The position numbers were made by a program, and so were the translations under genes. Below are positions 1 to 8,074 of a DNA stretch of 64,000 bases, piece by piece (the first letter of the stretch is position 1; each line of letters starts with the position of its first letter). The DNA is from Maribacter forsetii DSM 18668 (GTDB taxonomy: Bacteria; Bacteroidota; Bacteroidia; Flavobacteriales; Flavobacteriaceae), in contig NZ_JQLH01000001.1 in NCBI RefSeq assembly GCF_000744105.1, forward strand, positions 1,860,001-1,924,000, read 5' to 3'. Under the pieces are notes generated by a model. It was not told the origin of the DNA, made no database searches, and saw only the letters and a program-made list of their open reading frames with translations.

Positions 1-48
1 GCTTCATACCAAGATGGTAAACGAGTTCAAATAGAAGACCCTTTTTAG
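1..48 (+). CDS. C-terminal fragment of an unidentified protein
   Basis: An open frame enters the window at base 1 and ends at the TAG at 46-48, giving a 15-residue tail ending in QIEDPF. The start lies outside the window and too little is present to name the family. The last base of the stop is the first base of the GTG start of menA, so the two genes are probably translationally coupled and cotranscribed. Another menaquinone-pathway gene or a gene habitually linked to them would be a natural guess, but that is inference only. Confidence 0.6.
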   Translation, partial: ASYQDGKRVQIEDPF

Positions 49-956
49 TGACTAGAGTTAAAGCTTGGCTCAACGCAGCAAGACTTAGAACGCTTCCATT
101 ATCAATTTCAGGCATACTTGTAGGTACTGCAATGGCAGCTTATCATGGTGTTACTAGTACCGGTATTTTTATTTTGGCAATCTTGACTACAATTGGTTTA
201 CAAGTGACTTCCAATTTCGCCAATGATTATGGTGACGGAATTAAAGGAACCGATGGTGATGATAGGCTAGGACCAAAACGGGCACTCCAAAGTGGACTCC
301 TGACTGCATCACAATTAAAATCTGGTATTTATATTAGCATGGTAATAAATGCCATTCTCATTGTTTGTTTAATTATAACCGCATTTGGTTTAAAAGATAT
401 TATATATCCTACTTTATTTTTACTGTTAGGAGCATTTGCAATTTGGGCAGCTATAAAATATACCGTAGGTAAATCTGCGTACGGTTACAACGGTTTAGGT
501 GATATTTTTGTTTTTTTATTTTTTGGGCTAGTCAGTGTTTTAGGCTCCATGTTTTTATTTCTAAAAGCAATTTCTTTAATGACTGTTCTGCCAGCCGTTT
601 CCATTGGGTTTTTAAGTGTAGGTGTTCTTAATCTCAACAATATGAGAGATATAAAATCTGATGCAGCTGTAGGTAAGAATACTATGGTTGTTAAAATGGG
701 CTTGGCTAATGCAAAAAAGTATCACTATACATTGTTAATTATTTCGTTTTTGTGTCTGTTTTGTTTTTTGCTTACAACAAATGGATCACAGTTACGTTAT
801 GTTAGTCTTGTAGGCTACCTTCCGGTTTTTATGCATTTAAGAAAAGTAGCCCAAACTAACAACGAGGCAGAACTTGACCCAGAACTTAAAATCCTGGCAT
901 TAAGTACCTTTTTTATAGCCCTGTTGTTTTTTATTAGTTATTATTATTTTTTGTAA
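48..956 (+). CDS. menA: 1,4-dihydroxy-2-naphthoate polyprenyltransferase MenA
   Basis: Membrane prenyltransferase that attaches the polyprenyl tail to 1,4-dihydroxy-2-naphthoate to make demethylmenaquinone. The 302-residue protein has the usual family length and many hydrophobic helices. Both Asp-rich UbiA/MenA motifs are visible: NFANDYGDGIKGTDGDDR (about residues 56-73) and NNMRDIKSDAAVGKNT (about 197-212). These bind the Mg-diphosphate of the prenyl donor. The GTG start shares one base with the upstream TAG stop. menC and menE follow further downstream, which supports the assignment. The family is clear; the prenyl chain length cannot be read from sequence. Confidence 0.95.
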   Translation: MTRVKAWLNAARLRTLPLSISGILVGTAMAAYHGVTSTGIFILAILTTIGLQVTSNFANDYGDGIKGTDGDDRLGPKRALQSGLLTASQLKSGIYISMVINAILIVCLIITAFGLKDIIYPTLFLLLGAFAIWAAIKYTVGKSAYGYNGLGDIFVFLFFGLVSVLGSMFLFLKAISLMTVLPAVSIGFLSVGVLNLNNMRDIKSDAAVGKNTMVVKMGLANAKKYHYTLLIISFLCLFCFLLTTNGSQLRYVSLVGYLPVFMHLRKVAQTNNEAELDPELKILALSTFFIALLFFISYYYFL

Positions 957-988
957 TTTTGAGTATAACCCACAAACCAATTTAAACC

Positions 989-1753
989 TTGGAACAACCC
1001 ATTAAAATTCTAATTGTTGAGGATAATGTTATCATCGCCGATGATATGCAATCTATGCTAGAGGAGATAGGATATGAAATAGTTGACAACGTAATTGTTT
1101 ACGAACAGGCTGTTGAAGTATTAAAAACCCAACAGGTAGATTTAGTTTTAATTGATATCATTTTAGCTTCTGATAAAACAGGTATTGATTTGGGTAAACA
1201 TATTAGAGAGAATTATGATATTCCTTTCATTTTTGTAACCTCTAATTCTGACCGTGCAACAGTTGAGAATGCTAAAACGGTGAAGCCAAACGGTTACTTG
1301 GTTAAGCCTTTTGAACAACAAGACTTATATACTTCTATAGAAATTGCACTATCCAACTTTATTTATGGTAAACAGACAGCTGCCAGCAATGGAAATGCAA
1401 ATGCTACCAATACAGAAGATGTGGCAATGTCCAATTCAATATTAAAGGACTCCATTTTTGTAAAAAAGCAACACCTGTATTATAGAATACAATTTGGAGA
1501 TATTCAGTTTATAAAAGCTGATAATGTATATTTAGAAGTAAATACAATTGATAAGAAATTTTTAGTACGTTCTCCATTAAAAGACTATTTAGAGAAATTA
1601 CCACAGAATAAATTTTATAGAGCACATAAATCTTACATAGTTAATGTAGATCATATTGATGCTATCAATTCTAAAGATATTATGATCAATAATACATTGA
1701 TTCCGATTTCCAAAGATTTTAAAGAATTTATTATTTCGGCTATGAATTCTTAA
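989..1753 (+). CDS. LytTR-family DNA-binding response regulator
   Basis: Cytoplasmic response regulator of 254 residues. The receiver domain (about 1-125) has the acidic pair E11/D12, phosphoacceptor D56 in LVLIDI, the Thr/Ser switch in FVTSNSD and the conserved Lys in LVKPFE. A linker rich in Asn and Ala follows, then a C-terminal LytTR DNA-binding domain (about 150-254) with FIKADNVYLEV and FYRAHKSYIVNVDHID. The start is a TTG at 989; the next ATG falls inside the receiver domain, so TTG is needed to keep the first beta strand. The sensor kinase 400 bp downstream on the same strand is the likely partner. The regulated genes are not evident. Confidence 0.9.
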   Translation: MEQPIKILIVEDNVIIADDMQSMLEEIGYEIVDNVIVYEQAVEVLKTQQVDLVLIDIILASDKTGIDLGKHIRENYDIPFIFVTSNSDRATVENAKTVKPNGYLVKPFEQQDLYTSIEIALSNFIYGKQTAASNGNANATNTEDVAMSNSILKDSIFVKKQHLYYRIQFGDIQFIKADNVYLEVNTIDKKFLVRSPLKDYLEKLPQNKFYRAHKSYIVNVDHIDAINSKDIMINNTLIPISKDFKEFIISAMNS

Positions 1754-1772
1754 TCCGAGTAATGAAGTAAAA

Positions 1773-1800
1773 AAAACACCTTATAAGGGTGTTTTTTTTT
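1773..1800 (+). terminator. Rho-independent terminator after the LytTR regulator
   Basis: The inverted repeat AAAACACC / GGTGTTTT with a 7-nt inner loop is followed directly by a run of T, 20 bases after the response regulator stop. This separates the regulator transcript from the kinase gene. Confidence 0.85.
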
Positions 1801-1924
1801 GATTTTACCTTAGATGAAATGTATTTATTTATCGTTTAACTGTATCTTTTTATCGGTAAAATTCATTGTTTAGAGGTTTCAATACGTTTCACAACAATTA
1901 TTGGGGGTTACACAACAATTAATC

Positions 1925-1953
1925 TTGATAACTATGTGTTATTTATAATTTTG
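1925..1953 (+). promoter_or_regulatory. Candidate Bacteroidota promoter upstream of the sensor kinase
   Basis: TTG (1925-1927), an 18-nt spacer and TAATTTTG (1946-1953) closely fit the Bacteroidota consensus TTG-N19-21-TAnnTTTG. It lies about 200 bp before the kinase start and after the terminator of the response regulator. Confidence 0.45.
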
Positions 1954-2156
1954 AGATATTAGATATTGTAGGTCTTTTTCTCTAGCATTTGATTTTAATA
2001 CTAGAATCCACTGCAGTTTTTAAAGAATTATTGAAAAGTACGTAGAACACGCTTTTTGAGCTTTTGGATATTTGATGAAAAATTAATGAAGGCTCACAAC
2101 AAAAAAATAATAGAATTGGCTATAAGTTTTAAGTTTGATTCTGTTTTTATTGAGAT

Positions 2157-4127
2157 ATGAAAAAACAAATTATTTTGAGATTAATGTGCACTTTGTTTTT
2201 AAGTGTATTTACGTGCCTTGTTTTTGCACAAGACTATGTTGAAACTCAGAATGAAGATTACTACAAGCAGTTTCAAGATTTAGAGAACGGTGAACTACGT
2301 TCTTTTTTCTTTTTTAATACTCCTAATCGCTATAACCAGAATTCTCCTTATGATTGGTTAGATACTGTAAAAGTTTATTTGAACAGTTCTGAAAAAACAA
2401 AAGATTCCATCTCTATTCGTAATTACCAACTTATAGAATCTCAAATTTATTATGATTTGGGTAACTACGAGAAGAGTTTAGCTATTGCAAGACCACTTTA
2501 TGAAGATTTATTAAAGTTAGACGTAGAATCAAAGAAAACGATTCTTGGCATATTAGATAGCAATTATGAAAAGCTAGAGTTGTATGACAAGCAGATAGAG
2601 ATTAGAAGGATAAAGCGGGAATTGGGGTTTACAGATAACGTTGCGTTTTATGACATATACGCTAGTTTAGGTCAGTATAGGAAGGCTATGCGTGATTACA
2701 TGACTGAAGAGAAGAAAGTGCTTAGTGATGATGATTACTATGGTCAAGCTATTTATAATAATACTATAGGTAATTATCTAAGATTAGATAAATCTACGGC
2801 TACAGCATTAAGTTATTTTAAGAAAGCGGAAGGACTGATTAAGGTCTTTTTGAGCGATGTTACAAACGAACATTCCGATAAGGAAATCGCTGAAGGACGA
2901 ATTTTAAACGGATTGATTATAGGTAATATTGGAAAAAGTCATGTACAGTTAGGTGAATACGAAAAAGCTATTCCGTTTTTAGAAGAGAGCAGAGAGATTA
3001 TTAAAAAATACAATAAAAGTAAATTTTCTTCTGATATAATTGAGAATACCTTGGCTCTTGCGGAATGTTATTTAAAGTTAGATGATTATGCTAAAGCTAC
3101 TGATTATTTAAGCGACGACCTTAATCCTATAAAATCAGATAATATTTTAAAACGTAATCGCATATATGCAGATTATTACTATAAAACAGGAGATTTTAAA
3201 AACTCTACGGTATACCTTAAAAAAAATATAAGAATTAGAGATTCTATTGATGCATTGGCATCTAATATCAAAAACCAACAATTGACTTCTGTCGTTGCGC
3301 AAGATTTAGAGAATTCTAGAAAAGCGATAGAGCAGCAGAAAGCTCAATTAGAAGAATCTAGAAAAGATATCAAAGCAAGAGATGATAAAATTAGTTTGGT
3401 ATTCGTATCCTTGATATTTACACTTATTGGTTTTGCAGGTTTAGTATATGCTTACTTAAAGAGTATTAAAAATCAACGTTTAATTGCGGAGCAAAAATTC
3501 ATCATTGAAAACTCGTTGGTAGAGAAAGATTCTTTATTGAAAGAAATTCACCATAGGGTTAAAAACAACCTACAGATGGTATCTAGTTTGTTAAGTCTAC
3601 AAACTAAAAATACTAGAAGTAAAGCTGCTATTGCTGCATTAGAAGAAGGTAAGAGTAGGGTGAAAGCAATGGCGTTAATACACCAAAAATTGTATCAAAA
3701 TGATGATTTGTCTGTTATTGAAATGCAGGGTTATATAGAAAGCTTAATTAATAGTATTCAGTCGGTCTATAAAAAAGGCGGTCATAATATTAATATTACT
3801 ATTGATGCCGAAGGTGTAGAATTGGATATTGACAGGGCTATTCCATTCGGACTTATATTAAACGAATTGGTTTCGAATTCATTTAAATATGCTTTTCCAA
3901 ATGATGATAGTAATGGAAAAATATATATTCATTTGCGTAAAATTACGGGTCAAGAAGGTTTCTTTGAATACACTGATAATGGTATAGGTCTACCAGAAGA
4001 TTCAGATGAAAGAGCAAGTTCTTCTATGGGTATTCGCTTAATGAGTAGATTAGCAAACCAACTACAGACTTCATTGAATACCGATAAAACCCAAGAAGGT
4101 GTACGTTTCTGGTTTAACTTTAAATAG
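2157..4127 (+). CDS. TPR-containing membrane sensor histidine kinase (HisKA_2 type)
   Basis: Sensor kinase of 656 residues. A signal peptide (about 1-25, ending in LVFAQ) is followed by a periplasmic region of tetratricopeptide-like helices (about 60-360), a coiled coil (about 365-410), one transmembrane helix (about 412-434) and a cytoplasmic kinase. The dimerisation/phosphoacceptor box EIHHRVKNNLQM places the phospho-His at H465 or H466. The ATPase domain has the N box NELVSNSFKYAF (about 569) and the G box DNGIGLPED (about 607), then SMGIRLM. This HisKA_2/HWE-like layout often pairs with LytTR regulators in Bacteroidota. The signal sensed is unknown. Its stop lies 2 bp from the stop of the convergent dehydrogenase gene. 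Confidence 0.9.
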   Translation: MKKQIILRLMCTLFLSVFTCLVFAQDYVETQNEDYYKQFQDLENGELRSFFFFNTPNRYNQNSPYDWLDTVKVYLNSSEKTKDSISIRNYQLIESQIYYDLGNYEKSLAIARPLYEDLLKLDVESKKTILGILDSNYEKLELYDKQIEIRRIKRELGFTDNVAFYDIYASLGQYRKAMRDYMTEEKKVLSDDDYYGQAIYNNTIGNYLRLDKSTATALSYFKKAEGLIKVFLSDVTNEHSDKEIAEGRILNGLIIGNIGKSHVQLGEYEKAIPFLEESREIIKKYNKSKFSSDIIENTLALAECYLKLDDYAKATDYLSDDLNPIKSDNILKRNRIYADYYYKTGDFKNSTVYLKKNIRIRDSIDALASNIKNQQLTSVVAQDLENSRKAIEQQKAQLEESRKDIKARDDKISLVFVSLIFTLIGFAGLVYAYLKSIKNQRLIAEQKFIIENSLVEKDSLLKEIHHRVKNNLQMVSSLLSLQTKNTRSKAAIAALEEGKSRVKAMALIHQKLYQNDDLSVIEMQGYIESLINSIQSVYKKGGHNINITIDAEGVELDIDRAIPFGLILNELVSNSFKYAFPNDDSNGKIYIHLRKITGQEGFFEYTDNGIGLPEDSDERASSSMGIRLMSRLANQLQTSLNTDKTQEGVRFWFNFK

Positions 4128-4129
4128 GC

Positions 4130-4915
4130 TTAACGAACTTTACTTTTCATAACTACTTTATGTAAAAGTTTAGGAAAGAATCTTTTGAGATAAATTCCGA
4201 ATTTCTCTTTTCCACCAATATAGGTTTCAAATCTTTTCTTTTTAATTGCAGAGATAATCTCTTTTGCACACTCATTTACGGGCATACCGTTTTCTGTGGC
4301 GTTATCTTCTTTTTGTAAAGCAGAGCCATCACCGGTCAAAGCATTTTTTGCAACGTTTGTTTGTATGAACCCCGGACAAATAATAGAAACATTGATATTG
4401 TCTTTTTCGTGTTCCATTCTTAAAGCATCAAAGAAGCCATGTAAGGCATGTTTTGCTCCACAATAACCAGAACGATAGGGCGATGAAAATTTACCCATTA
4501 AACTAGTAATAGTTACGAAATGACCGCTTTTTTGTGTTATAAAATTAGGTAGTACATGCTTTGTTAGTTTTATAGTACCCAGATAATTAACATCTATCAT
4601 TTGTTGGTAGACTTCAAATTTGGTGTCAATAATGAGTGAACGCTGGCTTAGTCCGCCATTATTGACAAGAACATCGATTCTTCCAAACAATGAAAAAGCC
4701 TTTTTTGTGATGCTTTCTAAGGATTCAAATTGGGTTAAGTCTAATGAAAGCACAGCAACATTATCTGGAGATTCACACTTGTTTTTTACATCAGACAATG
4801 CTTTTTCTCGTCTTGCTGAAATAATAATTTTTGCACCGAGAGCATTGAATTGATATGCCAATGCTTCCCCAATTCCAGAAGATGCTCCTGTTATCCAAAT
4901 CACCTTATTCTCCAT
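4130..4915 (-). CDS. Short-chain dehydrogenase/reductase (SDR family)
   Basis: Classical SDR of 261 residues with an N-terminal Rossmann fold. The cofactor motif TGASSGIG lies at 9-16, NNGG at 85-88, and the catalytic residues appear as N110, S138, Y151 and K155 (YCGAK). The S-A-R-R run after the second beta strand suggests NADP(H) preference. The substrate cannot be read from sequence. The gene is convergent with the sensor kinase and divergent from menC, so it lies inside the menaquinone block but on the opposite strand and is unlikely to belong to that pathway. No terminator separates it from the kinase gene. Confidence 0.85.
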   Translation of the reverse strand: MENKVIWITGASSGIGEALAYQFNALGAKIIISARREKALSDVKNKCESPDNVAVLSLDLTQFESLESITKKAFSLFGRIDVLVNNGGLSQRSLIIDTKFEVYQQMIDVNYLGTIKLTKHVLPNFITQKSGHFVTITSLMGKFSSPYRSGYCGAKHALHGFFDALRMEHEKDNINVSIICPGFIQTNVAKNALTGDGSALQKEDNATENGMPVNECAKEIISAIKKKRFETYIGGKEKFGIYLKRFFPKLLHKVVMKSKVR

Positions 4916-4952
4916 ACTTATCTATCCATCGTAATTAAACTCAAAATATAAC

Positions 4953-4960
4953 TAAATTTG
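4953..4960 (+). promoter_or_regulatory. Candidate -7 element upstream of menC
   Basis: TAAATTTG matches the Bacteroidota -7 consensus TAnnTTTG and lies 9 bp before the ATG at 4970. It overlaps the TTG at 4958 that could be taken as a start, which argues against that TTG. No good -33 TTG is present, and the leader would be extremely short. Confidence 0.35.
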
Positions 4961-4969
4961 AAGGATTAT

Positions 4970-6022
4970 ATGAAGGCAATATTTAAAAAGTATCTCTTAA
5001 ATTTTAAAAACCCCAGTGGAACTTCTAGGGGAATTCTGCGAACTAAAGAAACGTGGTTTCTTTTTTTAGAAGAAGAAGGAAAATGGGGTATTGGTGAATG
5101 CGGACTGTTTAGAGGGCTTAGTTTTGATGATGTGCCTGAATATGAACAAAAATGTACTTGGGTTGCGGAGAATATTGAATTAGGAGAAGCTAAATTGATA
5201 GAGCAGTTAAGAGATTTTCCTAGTATTCAATTTGGTTTGGAACAGGCATTTTTATCCATACGTTCTAATAATCCGTTTCATCTTTTTGAATCTGCTTTTT
5301 TGAATGACCAAAAACCGATTTCTATCAATGGTTTGGTTTGGATGGGCGATAAGGAATTTATGCATCAACAAATAGAAAATAAGCTAAAAGATGGCTTCTC
5401 TTGTATTAAAATGAAAATTGGTGCGATAGATTTTGATACGGAGATTGCGTTGCTGAAATCTATTCGAGAACGCTATACAAAAGATGAAATAGAACTTCGC
5501 GTTGATGCTAACGGTGCTTTTTCTGCAGAAGAAGCGTTGTCTAAATTAGAAATTTTATCAAAACTTGATTTACATTCTATAGAGCAACCTATTAAACAGG
5601 GTCAATGGAAAGAGATGCAAAATCTTTGTGCAGCTACACCTTTGCCAATTGCATTAGATGAGGAATTAATTGGCATTGTAGATGTAACAAAGAAGCAAGA
5701 GTTGATACAAACAATACAACCACAATATATTATTTTAAAGCCAAGTTTAGTCGGTGGTTTTTCGGGTAGTAATGAATGGATAGCCAGTGCCGAAAACAAT
5801 AAAATAAGATGGTGGGTAACAAGTGCATTAGAGAGTAATATTGGTTTAAATGCCATAGCACAGTGGACAGCAACTTTAAATAACAAAATGCCACAAGGTT
5901 TGGGAACTGGTGCATTGTTTACAAATAATGTGAAGAGCCCTTTAGAAGTGAAAAAAGGAAGCTTGTTTTACAGCAAGAACAAAGAATGGAATACAAATTT
6001 AATTGATGATTTATGTATATAG
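4970..6022 (+). CDS. menC: o-succinylbenzoate synthase MenC
   Basis: Enolase-superfamily enzyme that dehydrates SHCHC to o-succinylbenzoate in menaquinone synthesis. About 350 residues. Active-site features in order: CIKMKIG (catalytic Lys pair near residue 145), RVDANGAF (metal Asp), IEQPIK (Glu), ALDEEL (Asp/Glu) and ILKPSLVGG (second catalytic Lys). The ATG at 4970 gives the usual N-terminus MKAIFKKY, preceded by AAGGA at 4961-4965. A TTG at 4958 is in frame, but it lies within a likely promoter element. The 3' end overlaps the CPBP protease gene by 10 bp, indicating translational coupling. Confidence 0.92.
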   Translation: MKAIFKKYLLNFKNPSGTSRGILRTKETWFLFLEEEGKWGIGECGLFRGLSFDDVPEYEQKCTWVAENIELGEAKLIEQLRDFPSIQFGLEQAFLSIRSNNPFHLFESAFLNDQKPISINGLVWMGDKEFMHQQIENKLKDGFSCIKMKIGAIDFDTEIALLKSIRERYTKDEIELRVDANGAFSAEEALSKLEILSKLDLHSIEQPIKQGQWKEMQNLCAATPLPIALDEELIGIVDVTKKQELIQTIQPQYIILKPSLVGGFSGSNEWIASAENNKIRWWVTSALESNIGLNAIAQWTATLNNKMPQGLGTGALFTNNVKSPLEVKKGSLFYSKNKEWNTNLIDDLCI

Positions 6023-6960
6023 AACAAGCGTATAAAGGCTTAATTGACAATTGGCGTTATTTAATTGGAATACTCGTAATAATAGGAGTTTGGCAATTTT
6101 TAGGCTCATTTCCTTTGTTGGGGGCATTAGCAATGAAAGATGGTGGTATGGCTGCAATGGTAAGTGGTAATATTGGAGAAATGTCAAGAGTCTTGGGTTC
6201 CAATACATTTTTATTTTTTATGCTTCTAACCTTTGTATTTGGACTAATTGCGGTTTTTCTGGTCGTAAAATTTTTACACCAACAATCGCTTACGAGTTTG
6301 ACTACATCGAGACCTAAAATAGATTGGAAAAGAGTTGCTTTTTCTTTCTTCTTGTGGGCGTCAATTTCTGTACTTTTTATTTTTGTAGATATTTACTTTG
6401 CACCTGAAGACTATGAATATAACTTTCAATTAGTACCTTTTTTAATTTTAGCGGTTATCGCAATTGCCATGATTCCCTTACAAACAAGTATGGAAGAGTA
6501 TTTAATGCGAGGTTATATGATGCAAGGGTTGGGCGTTCTTACCAAAAATAGATGGTTTCCGCTTCTGTTCACTTCATTGCTGTTTGGTTTGTTGCATATA
6601 ATGAATCCTGAAGTTGATAAGTTAGGATACGGTATTTTAGTTTTTTATATAGGTACTGGTCTCTTTTTGGGTATAGTTACCCTTATGGACCAAGGTTTAG
6701 AATTGGCGTTGGGTTTTCATGCCGCCAATAATTTAACCGCTGCTCTTTTGGTTACTGCAGATTGGACGGCGTTTAGTGTAGATTCGTTATACAGGGATAT
6801 TTCAGAACCGGTTCTTGGTTGGGATATGTTAGTGCCAGTGTTTGTAGTATTTCCTATTTTGCTATTAGTCTTTTCAAAAAAATATGGTTGGACAAATTGG
6901 AAAGATAAATTAGCTGGAAAAGTTTTGTCTAAAGAAGAGTTTCTTAAGTTAGATAATTAG
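6013..6960 (+). CDS. CPBP family intramembrane glutamic endopeptidase
   Basis: Multispanning membrane protein of 315 residues with about eight hydrophobic helices. It carries the CAAX-protease/bacteriocin-processing (CPBP) motifs: EEYLMRG with E161, E162 and R166, FGLLH (second motif His) and GFHAANNL (His/Asn of motif 3). All expected catalytic residues are present, so an active intramembrane protease is likely, but its substrate is unknown. It lies between menC and menE, overlapping menC by 10 bp and ending 3 bp before menE, so it must be translated with the pathway enzymes. A role in menaquinone metabolism is possible but not shown. Confidence 0.88.
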   Translation: MYIEQAYKGLIDNWRYLIGILVIIGVWQFLGSFPLLGALAMKDGGMAAMVSGNIGEMSRVLGSNTFLFFMLLTFVFGLIAVFLVVKFLHQQSLTSLTTSRPKIDWKRVAFSFFLWASISVLFIFVDIYFAPEDYEYNFQLVPFLILAVIAIAMIPLQTSMEEYLMRGYMMQGLGVLTKNRWFPLLFTSLLFGLLHIMNPEVDKLGYGILVFYIGTGLFLGIVTLMDQGLELALGFHAANNLTAALLVTADWTAFSVDSLYRDISEPVLGWDMLVPVFVVFPILLLVFSKKYGWTNWKDKLAGKVLSKEEFLKLDN

Positions 6961-6963
6961 GCA

Positions 6964-8034
6964 ATGAATAAACATGCTGTTCACCCAAGTTTTTCTATTC
7001 ATGGTAGAACTATTTCTTTTAATGATTTAACAGAGGTTAGCTATAGCCTAATTAAAGAAGGAGAACAATTTGAAAAGCAGATTGGTGAATTCCTTTTAGA
7101 TTGGATAGATGAGTCGGTAACCATAACCGTAAAAACCTCCGGTTCTACAGGTACTCCAAAGACCATTCTATTAAAAAAAGAACAAATGATAAATAGCGCT
7201 CTGGCAACGGGCTACTATTTTAATTTGAAACCAAAATCTACAGCTTTACTTTGTTTGCCGGCAACATATATTGCTGGTAAAATGATGTTGGTAAGAGCTA
7301 TGGTCTTAGGGTTGAATATTCAATTTCTGTCACCAAGTTCAAATCCGCTAGTTGGTGTGAAGGATTCTTTCGATTTTGGGGCAATGGTACCTATGCAAGT
7401 GGCTAATTCATTGTCTCGATTGTATCAAATTAAAAACTTGATTATTGGTGGGGCTCCTATTTCTACTTCGTTAAGAAAAGAATTAAAAAGCATTTCTAAT
7501 GATAGTTACGAAACCTATGGTATGACAGAAACCATAACACATATCGCTGTAAAGCCTTTAAATAATGGAGTTGGGGAAAATGTTCCATTTTCAATTTTGC
7601 CAGATGTGGAGATTTCAATTGATAATAGAGATTGTTTAGTAATCAATGCTCCAAAAGTTTCAGAGGAAACAGTTGTGACAAATGATGTTGTGGAGCTGGT
7701 TTCTAAAACGGAATTTCATTGGTTAGGTAGATTTGATAATGTCATAAATTCTGGAGGGGTAAAATTACATCCAGAGCATATAGAGAAAATACTTTCCAAT
7801 CATATAGATGTACCTTTTTTCGTTACTGGAGTTGAAGATGATAAATTAGGGCAGAAAGTTGTTTTGGTAGTTGAAAATTCCGTAGAAAGTGATGTTCAGA
7901 AAATTTTAAAAAGTATCTCAGAATTCAAAAAATTTGAGAAACCGAAATCAATTTTGATTTCAAAAGAATTTAAACGAACAGTAAGTGGAAAAGTGCAGCG
8001 TACTAAAACGCTTCAACAAATTTTGAGGGCATAA
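6964..8034 (+). CDS. menE: o-succinylbenzoate--CoA ligase MenE
   Basis: AMP-forming acyl-CoA ligase that activates o-succinylbenzoate with ATP and CoA. At 356 residues it is short for the ANL superfamily, as is usual for Bacteroidota MenE. Motifs: the P-loop TSGSTGTPK (about 58-66), YETYGMTET (adenine/acyl pocket), HWLGRFDNVINSGG (A8-type hinge region) and the C-terminal catalytic Lys in VSGKVQRTKTL. It starts 3 bp after the CPBP protease gene, in one operon with menC. Confidence 0.92.
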   Translation: MNKHAVHPSFSIHGRTISFNDLTEVSYSLIKEGEQFEKQIGEFLLDWIDESVTITVKTSGSTGTPKTILLKKEQMINSALATGYYFNLKPKSTALLCLPATYIAGKMMLVRAMVLGLNIQFLSPSSNPLVGVKDSFDFGAMVPMQVANSLSRLYQIKNLIIGGAPISTSLRKELKSISNDSYETYGMTETITHIAVKPLNNGVGENVPFSILPDVEISIDNRDCLVINAPKVSEETVVTNDVVELVSKTEFHWLGRFDNVINSGGVKLHPEHIEKILSNHIDVPFFVTGVEDDKLGQKVVLVVENSVESDVQKILKSISEFKKFEKPKSILISKEFKRTVSGKVQRTKTLQQILRA

Positions 8035-8074
8035 TTAATTCTACTATTTTCATCATTAGAAAAACCAAAATCTA

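Larger units (their letters stand above)
1754..2156 (+). other. 403-bp intergenic region between response regulator and kinase
   Basis: Contains the terminator at 1773-1800 and a possible promoter at 1925-1953. No open frame of convincing length or composition is visible. If the promoter is used, the kinase mRNA has a leader of about 200 nt, in which I recognise no known riboswitch. Confidence 0.5.

Noticed and set aside
4958..4960. TTG as start of menC
   Set aside because: It lies inside a TAAATTTG element, and the ATG at 4970 gives the usual N-terminus, so ATG was preferred.
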